From Okapia johnstoni (Eukaryota; Chordata; Mammalia; Artiodactyla; Giraffidae): DNA of 64,000 nucleotides. A model generated the notes under the pieces. It searched no databases. It worked only from the letters and a program-made list of their open reading frames with translations, and was not told where the DNA came from. The translations under genes and the position numbers were made by a program. The DNA is taken from positions 3,526,501 through 3,590,500 of the forward strand of contig CM044316.1 in NCBI GenBank assembly GCA_024291935.2. Reading direction: 5' to 3'. Of this stretch, positions 25,701 through 31,229 are shown one piece after another. The first letter of the stretch is position 1. Every line of letters starts with the position of its first letter.

Positions 25701-28700
25701 GCCAGTTGAGAGCCGTCATCAAAGCTGATCCTCTTTCAACTATACGAGAAGAACTCAACGTCAACCATTCTGTGGTTATTCGGCATTTGAAGCAAATTGG
25801 AAATGTGAAAAAGCTCAGTGAGTGAGTGCCTCAAGAGCTGACCAGAAATTAAAAAAAAACACCTCATTTTGAAGTGTTGTCTTCTCTTATTTTATGCAAC
25901 AACAAACCATTTCTCAATCAGATTGTGACATGTGACTAAAAATGGATTGTATACAACAACCAGCAGTGACAAGCTCAGTGGCTGGACGGAGAAGCAGCAC
26001 TTCCCAAAGCCAACCTTGCACCAAAAAAAGGTCACGGTCACTGTTTTGGTAGTTTGCCGCCAGTCTGATCCACTACAGCTTCATGGATCTCACTGACACC
26101 ATTACATCTCTGAGAAGTATGCTCAACAAATTGATGAGATGCACCGAAAACTGCAGCTGGCATTGGTCAACGAAATAGGCTTCTATCTTCTATAAAAAAA
26201 AGATAGGTCAACAGAAGTTCTTCTCCATGACAACAACACCCAACTGCATGCTGCACAACTAATGCTACAAAAGTTGAACAAATTGGGCTATGAAGTTTTG
26301 CCTCATCCGCCATATTCACCCTTTTCAACTGACTACCACTTCTTCAAGCATCTCAACAACTTTTTGCAGGGAAAATACTTCCACAACCAGCAGGAGGCAG
26401 AAAATGCTTTTCAAGAGTTTGTCAAATCTCAAAGCATGGATTTTGATACTATAGGAATAAACAAACTGATTTTTTGTTGGCAAAAATGTGTTGATTGTAG
26501 TAGTTTCCATTTTGATTAATAAAAATGTGTTTGAGTCTAGATATAATGATTTAAAATTCACGGTCCAAAACCATAATTACATTTTCATCAACTTAATTCA
26601 CACAATGAATATAATGAGCCCTTATATCCTTGGTTGGTTGAATCCGAGGATGTGAAACCCACTGATAAGGAAGGTCAACTGTATTTGCAAATGATATATC
26701 CAGTAAGAGGTTAATATCCAAAACATACAAAAAAACTCTTACAATTTAACATCAAAAAACCAAACAATCCAATTAAAAAATGGATGAAGGACCTAAAGAG
26801 ACATTTTCCCAAAGAATACATACAGATGGCCATGAAAAGATGAATGGAAACATGGAAAGACAGTAATTATCAGGGAAATGCAAATCAAAAATCATAGTGA
26901 GATACCACCTCGCACTTGTCAGAATGGCTAACACCGAAAGCCAACAAATAACAAGTGCTGGTTGGAATGTGGAGAAAAGGGGACCCTTGTACACTGTTGG
27001 TAGGACTGTTAACTCGTGCAGCCACTATGGAAAACAGTATGGAAGTTCCTAAAAAAATAAAAAATAGAATTACCACAGGATTCAGCAGTTTTACTTCTGG
27101 GGTATTTACCTGATAAAAACAAAGACACTCAAAAATAAACATGCACCCCATTGTTCACTGCAACATTATTTATTAATACAATAGGTAAGATATGGAAGCA
27201 ACCTAAATGTCCATTGATTGCTGAATGGATAAAAACAATGAGGTATACACATACAAGGTAATACTGGGGGCTTCCCTGGTGGCTCAGACAGTAAATATCT
27301 GTCTGCAATGTATGAGACCGAGGTTCAATGCCTGGGTTAGGAAGATCCCCTGGACAAGGGAATGGCTATCATACAAGGTAATATTAATCAGCCATCAAAA
27401 CAATGAAATCTTGGATTTCCCTGGTGGTCCAGTGGCTAAGAATCTGCTTGCCAATGCAAGGGACATGGGTTCAATCCCTGGTCTGTGAAGATTCCACATG
27501 CCATGGGCAACTAAGCCCATGTGCCACAACTACTGAGCCTGTGTGCCACAAATGAAGCCTGCGTGTCTTAGAGCCCATGTTCTGCAACAAGAGAAGTCAC
27601 AACAATTAGAAGCCCATGCACCACAGCTAAGGAGTAGCCCCTGCTTGCCACAACTAGAGAAAGCCTGCTCACAGCAACAAAGACCCAGCACAGACAATAA
27701 ATAAATAATTTTTTTTAAAGGTCCACATCAAATTAAAAAAACCTTTAAAAGAAAATATGAAATCTTGCCACTTGCGACAATATAAATGGATTTAGAAAGT
27801 ATTATGCTAAGTCAAACAAGCCAGACAAAGAAAGATAAATGCTGCATGATCTCATTTATACGTGGAATCTAAAAAAAAAAATAAGCAAACAAAATGAAAA
27901 CATACTAATATACACAGAGAATAAACAACGGTTGCCAGATGGGCAAAATAGGTGGTAGTGGTTAAGAAATACAAACCTCCAGTTATGAAACAAGCAACCC
28001 AATGGAGATGTAACACACAGCATAAAGAATATGGTCCATACAATACTGTAATAACTGTATGAGAACAGATGGTTCCTAAACTTATTATGGTGATCATTCC
28101 ACAATGCATGCAAATGTCAAAGCTCTACATAATATACCTGAAACTAACACAATACAGAAAGCCCCCTACATATGAAACCTTCAAGTTGTGACCTTCCAAA
28201 GATGTGACTGTGTGTTCATGTGTCCACTCTCATAAGCTAGTTCACCTGTCTGGCGTACTCTATCATGTGAGTACACCCTCTACAAGTGGTTGCAATTCTG
28301 TGTACTTTACTGTACAGTAGTGTAAAGAGTACAGTATCTTTATCTCAAGCCCAGGATGTTCAGAAGCAAGTACAAAATCAGTGGTGATGTAGGTGGTACT
28401 GCTACCAGTCCCTGTATGCCAGCTGTTGTACTGTGCTACTCTACTTTTCAAAGTACTGTACTGTAAGATTAAAACTAATTTTTTTGTGTCTGTTTATGTA
28501 TTATTTGTGTTAAAAGTATTATAAACCTGTTAGTACAGTACTATACAGTCGATTGTGTTAACTGGGTGCCTAGGCTAACTCTGTTGGACTTAGAAAAAAT
28601 TGGACTTGCGAATGTGCTCTTAGAACGGAACTCGTTTGTATGCAGGGGACTTACTGTATTGTTATGTCAACTACATTTCAACTGGGAATTCCCTGACAGT

Positions 28701-30835
28701 CGAGTGGTTAGGACTCAGTGCTTTCACTGAGTTGTGGCCTGGGTTCAATCCCCGGTTGGGAAACTAAGATCCTACAAGCCGCACACCATGGCCAAACAAA
28801 ATTTAAAAAACCCCATAATATTTCAATTAAAAAAAAAAAGAAAAAAAAAAAAAACCAGGCTGAATGGCCTGGAGACCAGAGAAAGGAGGTGGCAGGATTT
28901 GTTGTTAATTGACAGAAGGAACAGCTTTATAACCACCCCGATATCAACTAGTCACCAACAACTGGGGTATTTCTAGGGATTGACCTGAAACCTGGAGCAG
29001 TTCTCAAGGCTTGCCTCTTCCACCTCATTCAGGCCTCTGTTCAAACATCACTCCCACAAATAGAGACTCCCTGATTACCTTTGCCAAAAATAGCTCCCTG
29101 TCAACTCCAACCTTCACCCTGGTCCACATGTTTAATGGTTCTTCCATCACTGCCTAATCTTTTACGACATATTCACTGTTTGTCTCCCTCACAAAAATAC
29201 AAGCTTATGTGGGCAGGGACTGTTTTATTAGTCACTGCTGATCCTTGGCACCTAGAACAGGGCTTGGTACCCAGTGTGAGCTGATTAAATATCTGCTGAA
29301 TGAACAGAAGAAACAAACTTCACAAAAATGATGACTTAATGTCATGGCATCCACCCTGGTGGTCTTGAGCCTACCTGTGAGACCAATTTTGTTAATAACT
29401 TGCTGTGTGGCTTTGTGCAAATCACTTCACCTCTCAGGGCCCATACTGCCTCACTCCTTAAACAAGGAAGTGGATCAAGCAAGGACAAAAGCCCCTTCCA
29501 ACTCTACAGTCTGCAAAACACAGATCTGATTATCCTCCCCAAGGCAACTTGTTACTAGCCACAGGTGAATTCAGATTTACCTCGGATCAAGACATTTTTT
29601 ATATGGTCGTTGATTCTACTCAAGAAGCCTCTCCTCTAAGCTGAATAAAGCTGAGTAAATGGCAAATGGAAACACCGACCGACAGGAGCAAAGTGTTGCT
29701 CTGAAAGGAACAACTCCACAGCCCCAGAGAACAGAGGGACGGCCACTTTCCCCCATTCTTCGGGGCACCAAGATCCCACAAGTCATCGTGAGAAGATGGG
29801 GCCTGCCCTCTGAAGGGGATGGACCAGTGGATGGTGAGAGGAAGAGAAGTCACAGGTGGTTGTGGAGAAAGCAGGAGTCCTGAGCCCTGGAATCCAGACC
29901 CCGCAACCCTCAGTTTTGCTTTTTTTCAAGACGTCAAACAACCATCTCTAGGGTCTGCCTACCGCCTATGACTCCCCTCATCACTGATGGAGGCACAGTA
30001 TCTTCCGTCTGGAAGTCCTTCTCAGACTTCCATGTCCTGGGCGAGACCTTCCTAGATTTCCTCGGAAGGCAAATTTCAGATTCTCAAAGGATGCCTGGAC
30101 TGTTACCTGGGGTTACCTGGACCCTCCCCTATCCCGAGTCAACTCAGAAGGGAGCGTTCAGGCTGAAGCTCCCAGCGCTGAGCCCTGAGGAGCTAGAAGC
30201 TGTAGGACCCACTGGCCGATCTGGTGGCGTCCCCAAAGATTCCCCAAAATGACATCTTCTTGAAAACCTGAAGAACTTGGGGACCCTGTTGCTCGTGAAA
30301 GAGGCAACTCTCAGAGTATCCTGAGGGGAGTACTAGGCCTCTGGCTGTCACCAGAGATACCAAGTAAAGTACGGGGCGAGGCCCTCGGATCCCCTGAAAG
30401 GCTAACAGCTTTGGGAGTACTGCTGCTCGTGCGGAAGTCACGCCCCAGGTTCCAGAGGAGCGGCCCAGCGGCGGCCCCCGCCCGCCGGGGTCGCGGCCCG
30501 TCAGCTGAAGCCCGGAAAGGAACCTGCACCTCCTCCCCCGCGGCCCAGCCCACGCTCACCGCCTTCTCCAGGTGGCTGCGCGCCTGCTCGCTGTTCTTGG
30601 TGTGGTGGTAGAGTACCGAGCCGAGCTGCAGATGTGTTCGGGCCTCAATGCGCTGAGGCGGCTTGAAGGGGAACACGGCCTGCAGGCAGTGCACGCACAG
30701 GCGGATCTTGGGCGGGCTGGAAGTGCGGAAGTGCTCGGCAAAGCCCAAGAGCGCCAAGTACCACGACTCAGCCGCCTCGGCCTGCGCTGCTTGGGCCGCC
30801 GCAGCCTGAGCCGCCGCCGCAGCCTGAGCCGCCAT
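2875..30835 (-). CDS. MAU2: MAU2 sister chromatid cohesion factor (cohesin-loader subunit), partial, 16 exons in window
   Basis: MAU2 (SCC4) pairs with NIPBL in the nucleus to load cohesin onto chromatin. The minus-strand exons, from 3' to 5' on the plus strand, are 2875-2986, 3190-3267, 3465-3514, 4575-4661, 5947-6012, 6319-6396, 6794-6897, 7994-8084, 8171-8317, 8674-8829, 9194-9221, 10820-10914, 11875-11970, 12680-12745, 13112-13129 and 30560-30835. Every junction is GT-AG, and the joined frame is 1548 nt or 516 codons with no stop. The product begins with an Ala/Gln-rich stretch (residues about 1-22) followed by helical TPR-like repeats. It matches the known mammalian MAU2 protein nearly residue for residue. 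The family length is about 613 residues, so roughly 97 C-terminal residues are encoded left of base 1. The start is chosen at the strong Kozak context AAAATGG at 30835. Family assignment is recognised from memory, and splice sites are read directly. Confidence 0.97.
3190..3267 (-). CDS. MAU2: MAU2 coding exon 15 (residues 453-479 in part)
   Basis: Encodes [20 protein letters not shown] and RYNEA plus two bases of a Lys codon. Acceptor CCTCAG, donor GTAAGT, 78 nt. Confidence 0.95.
3465..3514 (-). CDS. MAU2: MAU2 coding exon 14 (residues 437-453 in part)
   Basis: A 50-nt exon encoding [16 protein letters not shown] plus two bases of a Ser codon. Acceptor TCACAG, donor GTAGGC. Confidence 0.95.
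4575..4661 (-). CDS. MAU2: MAU2 coding exon 13 (residues 408-436), tandem donor
   Basis: Encodes [20 protein letters not shown] and REGNRHQEV, 29 codons. The donor region reads GAG GTA GTAGGT: splicing at the second GT keeps the Val found in the reference protein, while the first GT, three bases upstream, would drop it. Acceptor TTCCAG. Confidence 0.95.
5947..6012 (-). CDS. MAU2: MAU2 coding exon 12 (residues 386-407)
   Basis: Encodes [16 protein letters not shown] and FTTALR, 22 codons in phase 0. Acceptor TTCTAG, donor GTAAGG. Confidence 0.95.
6319..6396 (-). CDS. MAU2: MAU2 coding exon 11 (residues 360-385)
   Basis: Encodes [20 protein letters not shown] and QLHTLL, 26 codons in phase 0. 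Acceptor CTGCAG, donor GTGAGT. Confidence 0.96.
6794..6897 (-). CDS. MAU2: MAU2 coding exon 10 (residues 325-359)
   Basis: Finishes the Met codon, then encodes [20 protein letters not shown] and [14 protein letters not shown]. Acceptor CCCAG, donor GTGAGC, 104 nt. Confidence 0.96.
7994..8084 (-). CDS. MAU2: MAU2 coding exon 9 (residues 295-325 in part)
   Basis: Encodes [20 protein letters not shown] and [10 protein letters not shown], plus the first base of a Met codon finished in exon 10. Acceptor CCAG, donor GTAAGT, 91 nt. Confidence 0.96.
8171..8317 (-). CDS. MAU2: MAU2 coding exon 8 (residues 246-294)
   Basis: Encodes 49 codons from [14 protein letters not shown] to EHMCVLVYL. Acceptor TGCAG, donor GTGAGT, phase 0. 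Confidence 0.97.
8674..8829 (-). CDS. MAU2: MAU2 coding exon 7 (residues 194-245)
   Basis: Encodes 52 codons beginning [15 protein letters not shown] and ending VTHYLDAGQ, a TPR-like segment. Acceptor CCACAG, donor GTGTGT (weaker than consensus at +3 and +4). Confidence 0.96.
9194..9221 (-). CDS. MAU2: MAU2 coding exon 6: 28-nt short exon (residues 184-193)
   Basis: Completes the split Arg codon and encodes ALFLLSKGM, ending in ATG before donor GTAAGT. Acceptor TTCCAG. The length is not a multiple of three, but with the 95-nt exon 5 it totals 41 codons, so skipping exon 6 alone would shift the frame. Confidence 0.95.
9453..9500 (+). mobile_element. CHR SINE head fragment
   Basis: GACTTCCCTGGTGGTCCAAT matches the 5' head of the CHR SINE family, but the rest of the element is not recognisable. 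A short, old or truncated piece. Confidence 0.45.
9500..10819. other. MAU2 intron 5: no gene seen
   Basis: Intronic sequence between exons 6 and 5. It has a short ACACAC run near 10178, and I recognise no exon, RNA gene or intact repeat in it. Confidence 0.55.
10820..10914 (-). CDS. MAU2: MAU2 coding exon 5 (residues 153-184 in part)
   Basis: Encodes [20 protein letters not shown] and then [11 protein letters not shown], followed by two bases of an Arg codon that is completed in exon 6. Acceptor CTCAG, donor GTAGGC, length 95 nt. Confidence 0.96.
11372..11445 (+). mobile_element. MIR SINE core fragment
   Basis: CTCTGTGACCTGAGGCAAGT followed by a CACTATTGTGCC-like stretch matches the MIR core (TGTGACCTTGGGCAAGTCACT). 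Ancient and diverged. Confidence 0.5.
11875..11970 (-). CDS. MAU2: MAU2 coding exon 4 (residues 121-152)
   Basis: Encodes [20 protein letters not shown] followed by [12 protein letters not shown], a TPR-like helix pair. The acceptor is TTTCAG and the donor GTGCGT; 32 codons in phase 0. Confidence 0.96.
12458..12544 (-). mobile_element. Bov-A/BovB 3' tail fragment with 8-bp TSD
   Basis: Antisense copy of the shared BovB/Bov-A 3' end (GTTCAGTTCAGTTCCTCAGT, then the CCATGGACTGCAGCATG region). Flanked by CCAGGTGT at 12450-12457 and 12545-12552. It lies in MAU2 intron 3. Confidence 0.75.
12680..12745 (-). CDS. MAU2: MAU2 coding exon 3 (residues 99-120)
   Basis: Encodes [22 protein letters not shown], 22 codons in phase 0. 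The acceptor is CACTAG, fed by the predicted U12 intron, and the donor is GTAAGA. A Bov-A-like fragment lies about 135 bp further into the next intron. Confidence 0.96.
12746..13111 (-). other. MAU2: MAU2 intron 2, predicted U12-type (minor spliceosome) GT-AG intron
   Basis: The donor reads GTATCCTTT (minus strand, 13111-13103), a full match to the U12 consensus RTATCCTTT. TTCCTTAAC (minus strand, 12767-12759) is a full match to the U12 branch-site consensus and lies 13 nt before the acceptor TAG. There is no pyrimidine tract between branch site and acceptor, which is typical of U12 introns. The length is 366 bp. All other introns traced here have U2-type donors. This is a sequence-based prediction; I cannot check minor-intron databases. 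Confidence 0.9.
13112..13129 (-). CDS. MAU2: MAU2 coding exon 2: 18-nt microexon (WLISQQ, residues 93-98)
   Basis: Only six codons, TGG TTG ATA TCA CAG CAA, phase 0 on both sides. Upstream is a long pyrimidine tract ending TTTCAG; downstream the donor is GTATCCTTT. The residues exactly fill the gap between exons 1 and 3 in the mammalian MAU2 protein, so the exon is real despite its size. Skipping it would keep frame and remove six residues from a TPR helix. Confidence 0.95.
13908..13948. repeat. GGA/GAA-rich purine tract
   Basis: Imperfect (GGA)n/(GAA)n simple repeat in MAU2 intron 1. Confidence 0.8.
14224..14276. repeat. Compound (TC)n(AC)n microsatellite
   Basis: CTCTCTCTCT followed directly by CACACACACA and a TGTGTGCACACA end. 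Likely polymorphic. Confidence 0.9.
15039..16188 (-). mobile_element. BovB (RTE) LINE, 5'-truncated, 13-bp TSD
   Basis: The minus strand encodes an open stretch of about 290 codons (15956 to 15084) of RTE reverse transcriptase, including the catalytic YADD motif ([13 protein letters not shown]) and the conserved C-terminal region. Flanked by CTCACTGCACAAG at 15026-15038 and 16189-16201. It is about 1.15 kb of a 3.2-kb element, so it lacks the endonuclease and is dead on arrival. Confidence 0.95.
16202..17699. other. MAU2 intron 1 segment, no gene seen
   Basis: Intronic sequence. A stretch near 16880-16930 (GGGAGGTTCTCAGGAAACAT) resembles an old L2/MIR 3' end. Nothing else was recognised. Confidence 0.5.
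17700..17805 (-). pseudogene. U6 snRNA retropseudogene
   Basis: The minus strand, read from 17805, follows the whole roughly 106-nt U6 sequence: GTGCTC start, CAGCAC, ACTAAAATT, then the ACAGAGAAGATTAGCATG segment that includes the ACAGAGA box, GCAAGGATGACA, and a CCATATTTT end. Many substitutions lie elsewhere (CTTTAGCAGC for CTTCGGCAGC, ATTCATGAGAC for ATTCGTGAAGC). I saw no upstream snRNA promoter. Typical of the many dead U6 copies in mammals. Confidence 0.92.
18378..18565. mobile_element. Old interspersed DNA-transposon-like fragment (family unresolved)
   Basis: Contains phrases that I recognise as shared with a common mammalian MER-type repeat: TAATGCCTGATGATCTGAGG and GTCTTCCACGAAACCGG. 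I cannot name the family with confidence. Confidence 0.5.
18700..19660. other. MAU2 intron 1 segment, A-rich, no gene seen
   Basis: A-rich intronic sequence without an exon or repeat that I can name. Confidence 0.5.
19668..19728. repeat. (AC)n microsatellite
   Basis: About 17 uninterrupted AC units followed by interrupted ACATACAC units. Likely polymorphic. Confidence 0.92.
19990..20332 (+). mobile_element. CHR-type SINE, 8-bp TSD
   Basis: GGCTTCCCTGATGGCTCAGT head, TTCGATCCCTGG B box and an A-rich 3' end. ACCACAGA repeats at 19982-19989 and 20333-20340. Confidence 0.85.
21146..21492 (+). mobile_element. CHR-type SINE inside L1
   Basis: Head CCCTCTCCAGTGGCTCAGAG, TTCAATCTCTGG B box, long A/T tail. 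The flanks share TGTATG. Confidence 0.8.
21991..23028 (-). mobile_element. BovB LINE, 5'-truncated, 10-bp TSD, inside L1
   Basis: The minus strand carries BovB reverse-transcriptase sequence in two frames (22892-22644 and 22631-21996), with YADD in [13 protein letters not shown]; a frame break lies near 22640. Flanked by CAAATGGGAC at 21981-21990 and 23029-23038. The L1 sequence resumes directly after it. Confidence 0.93.
23203..24154 (-). mobile_element. L1 3' fragment (antisense) inside Tigger
   Basis: Runs from the L1 3' UTR into the ORF2 end on the minus strand. The flanks share an imperfect copy of TCAAGCCCTTATAT (about 23191) and TTAAGCTCCTTATAT (about 24155), consistent with a diverged TSD. 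A short Bov-A fragment is at 23270-23324. Confidence 0.75.
24180..26596 (+). mobile_element. Mariner (Hsmar1/BTMAR-like) transposon, broken, split by an LTR
   Basis: The 5' terminal repeat TTGGGTTGGTGCAAAAGTAA is matched by a 3' end AATTACATTTTCATCAACTTAA-like inverted copy (26575-26596). Transposase sequence starts at ATGGAAATGCTTGAC (24353), with the HTH segment [18 protein letters not shown], and resumes after the LTR (25701) with [16 protein letters not shown]. Near the 3' end are [14 protein letters not shown] and [13 protein letters not shown]. Stops and frameshifts make it inactive. Confidence 0.93.
24567..25694 (+). mobile_element. Solo LTR of an endogenous retrovirus (class II-like), 6-bp TSD
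   Basis: Begins TGCTAGGAGCC and ends CTCCGGCA, bounded by the direct repeat GACAAC at 24561-24566 and 25695-25700. Removing it (with one repeat) restores the mariner reading. The roughly 1.13-kb unit has a TATAAAAG box near 25566 and an AATAAA signal near 25585, the promoter/polyadenylation layout of an LTR. A 6-bp duplication fits a class II (ERVK-like) element. There is no internal gene sequence. Confidence 0.88.
27264..27369 (+). mobile_element. Bov-tA SINE fragment, 14-bp TSD
   Basis: GGCTTCCCTGGTGGCTCAGA head and GGTTCAATGCCTGG B box. Flanked by CATACAAGGTAATA at 27250-27263 and 27370-27383. Inserted in the old L1. Confidence 0.9.
27414..27756 (+). mobile_element. CHR-type SINE, 11-bp TSD
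   Basis: ATTTCCCTGGTGGTCCAGTG head, TTCAATCCCTGG B box and a long A/T tail. Flanked by ATGAAATCTTG at 27403-27413 and 27757-27767. Confidence 0.88.
28155..28656. mobile_element. Short Tigger-type DNA transposon in the L1 3' end
   Basis: The ends are inverted (CAGAAAGCCCCCTACATA on the left, TATGCAGGGGACTTACTG on the right), with TA on each side at 28153-28154 and 28657-28658. There is no transposase frame. Confidence 0.75.
28684..28857 (+). mobile_element. CHR-1-type SINE
   Basis: GGGAATTCCCTGACAGTCGA head, GGTTCAATCCCCGGTTGGGA B-box region and a poly-A tail to 28857. Confidence 0.85.
29000..29310 (+). mobile_element. L2 LINE 3' end
   Basis: The GTGGGCAGGGACTGTTTTAT, CACCTAGAACAGGGCTTGGT and ATATCTGCTGAATGAA phrases follow the L2 3' end consensus in order. 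Confidence 0.6.
29370..29460 (+). mobile_element. MIR SINE core
   Basis: TGCTGTGTGGCTTTGTGCAA followed by ATCACTTCACCTCTCAGGGC matches the MIR core. Confidence 0.6.
29500..30559. other. MAU2 intron 1 start, no gene seen
   Basis: Intronic DNA that becomes GC-rich (CpG-island-like) toward exon 1 from about 30420. No exon or repeat recognised. Confidence 0.55.
30560..30835 (-). CDS. MAU2: MAU2 coding exon 1 (residues 1-92)
   Basis: Starts [10 protein letters not shown] with GCC/GCG-rich codons encoding an Ala/Gln run, then the first TPR-like helices ([32 protein letters not shown]). The exon ends after GCG with donor GTGAGC, phase 0. It lies in the GC-rich flank of the shared promoter. Confidence 0.97.
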
Positions 30836-30914
30836 TTTAGCCTCCCCAACAACAAGCCGCCACCACAGGAAGGCGGAAACAGGCGCGTGGGGCGGGGCCG
30901 GAGCTCCTCGCCTT

Positions 30915-30924
30915 TCTCGCGAGA
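30915..30924. promoter_or_regulatory. TCTCGCGAGA palindrome (CGCG element)
   Basis: A perfect 10-bp palindrome about 80 bp upstream of the MAU2 ATG. This element is bound by BANP when unmethylated and drives many CpG-island housekeeping promoters. The match is read directly; occupancy is inferred. Confidence 0.8.
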
Positions 30925-30937
30925 GCTGCTGCACAAA

Positions 30938-30956
30938 GCATCCTGGAATATGTAGT
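30938..30956 (-). promoter_or_regulatory. ZNF143/STAF-like site, MAU2-proximal
   Basis: The minus strand reads ACTACATATTCCAGGATGC, close to the ZNF143 consensus ACTACAATTCCCAGAATGC. It lies 14 bp from the CGCG element. Confidence 0.7.
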
Positions 30957-31118
30957 TTGTATTTGAAGTGGCCGTGGCTCCGGGAAGGTCTGAGGAAAGG
31001 CGACACTCTCTGGTTCGCGTAACTGAGACCAGAGACTGCCGATGGGCTTAGGTTTGCGTTCCTGGGGGGGGAGACCCCAGATGTCCAAGCAATGGTAGGG
31101 CTTGGCTTGCCGAGGCGG

Positions 31119-31137
31119 ACTACATCTCCCATCAGGC
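31119..31137 (+). promoter_or_regulatory. ZNF143/STAF-like site, SUGP1-proximal
   Basis: ACTACATCTCCCATCAGGC resembles the ZNF143 consensus and has the opposite orientation to the site at 30938, so the two face inward. A related half-site, GCATTGTGGGA, is at 31181-31191, just before the SUGP1 ATG. Confidence 0.65.
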
Positions 31138-31195
31138 CACGGGCACTATAACAAGCCCCCCCGCCTCCGGTGGCGCCGGAGCATTGTGGGATTGG

Positions 31196-31229
31196 ATGAG
31201 TCTCAAGATGGACAACCGGGATGTTGCAG
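31196..31229 (+). CDS. SUGP1: SUGP1 coding exon 1 ([11 protein letters not shown])
   Basis: Eleven codons plus one base, donor GTAACA. The first ATG (ATTGGATGA) has a weak Kozak context, and the in-frame ATG at codon 5 (CAAGATGG) has a strong one. Human SUGP1 is annotated from the first Met, which is used here. Confidence 0.93.

Larger units (their letters stand above)
23122..26681. mobile_element. Tigger-type (TcMar) DNA transposon, host of deeper insertions
   Basis: The ends are CAGTTG (23122) and CAACTG (26681), flanked by TA at 23120-23121 and 26682-26683, the expected TA target. Own sequence is left at 23122-23202, about 24155-24179 and 26597-26681 (GGTTGGTTGAATCCGAGG near the right end). 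The first 11 bases are duplicated at the left end. The host L1 reads through when this is removed. Confidence 0.75.
20660..28683 (+). mobile_element. Old L1 LINE (ORF2 3' half and 3' end), split by later insertions
   Basis: Plus-strand L1 pieces can be read in order: the reverse-transcriptase region at 20660-21145 (the active-site FADD reads FAHD), then 21493-21990, 23029-23121, 26682-27263, 27384-27413, 27757-28154 and 28657-28683 (3' end). The gaps are filled by a CHR SINE, a BovB, a Tigger (itself filled), a Bov-tA, another CHR SINE and a second Tigger. Sequence continuity across each gap is clear when the host L1 is read through. Confidence 0.85.
30836..31195. promoter_or_regulatory. Shared bidirectional MAU2/SUGP1 promoter
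   Basis: The two start codons are 360 bp apart on opposite strands, so both 5' UTRs and core promoters must lie in or next to this segment unless there are upstream non-coding exons. It has no TATA box and sits at the edge of a GC-rich stretch covering about 30420-30900. It holds a TCTCGCGAGA palindrome and two ZNF143-like motifs, typical of divergent housekeeping promoters. Transcription start sites cannot be placed from sequence alone. Confidence 0.9.

Noticed and set aside
26262..26519. An 85-codon frame resembling a domesticated mariner protein
   Set aside because: Only the C-terminal transposase part is open; upstream frameshifts, stops and the LTR insertion show it is a dead mariner, not an exapted gene.
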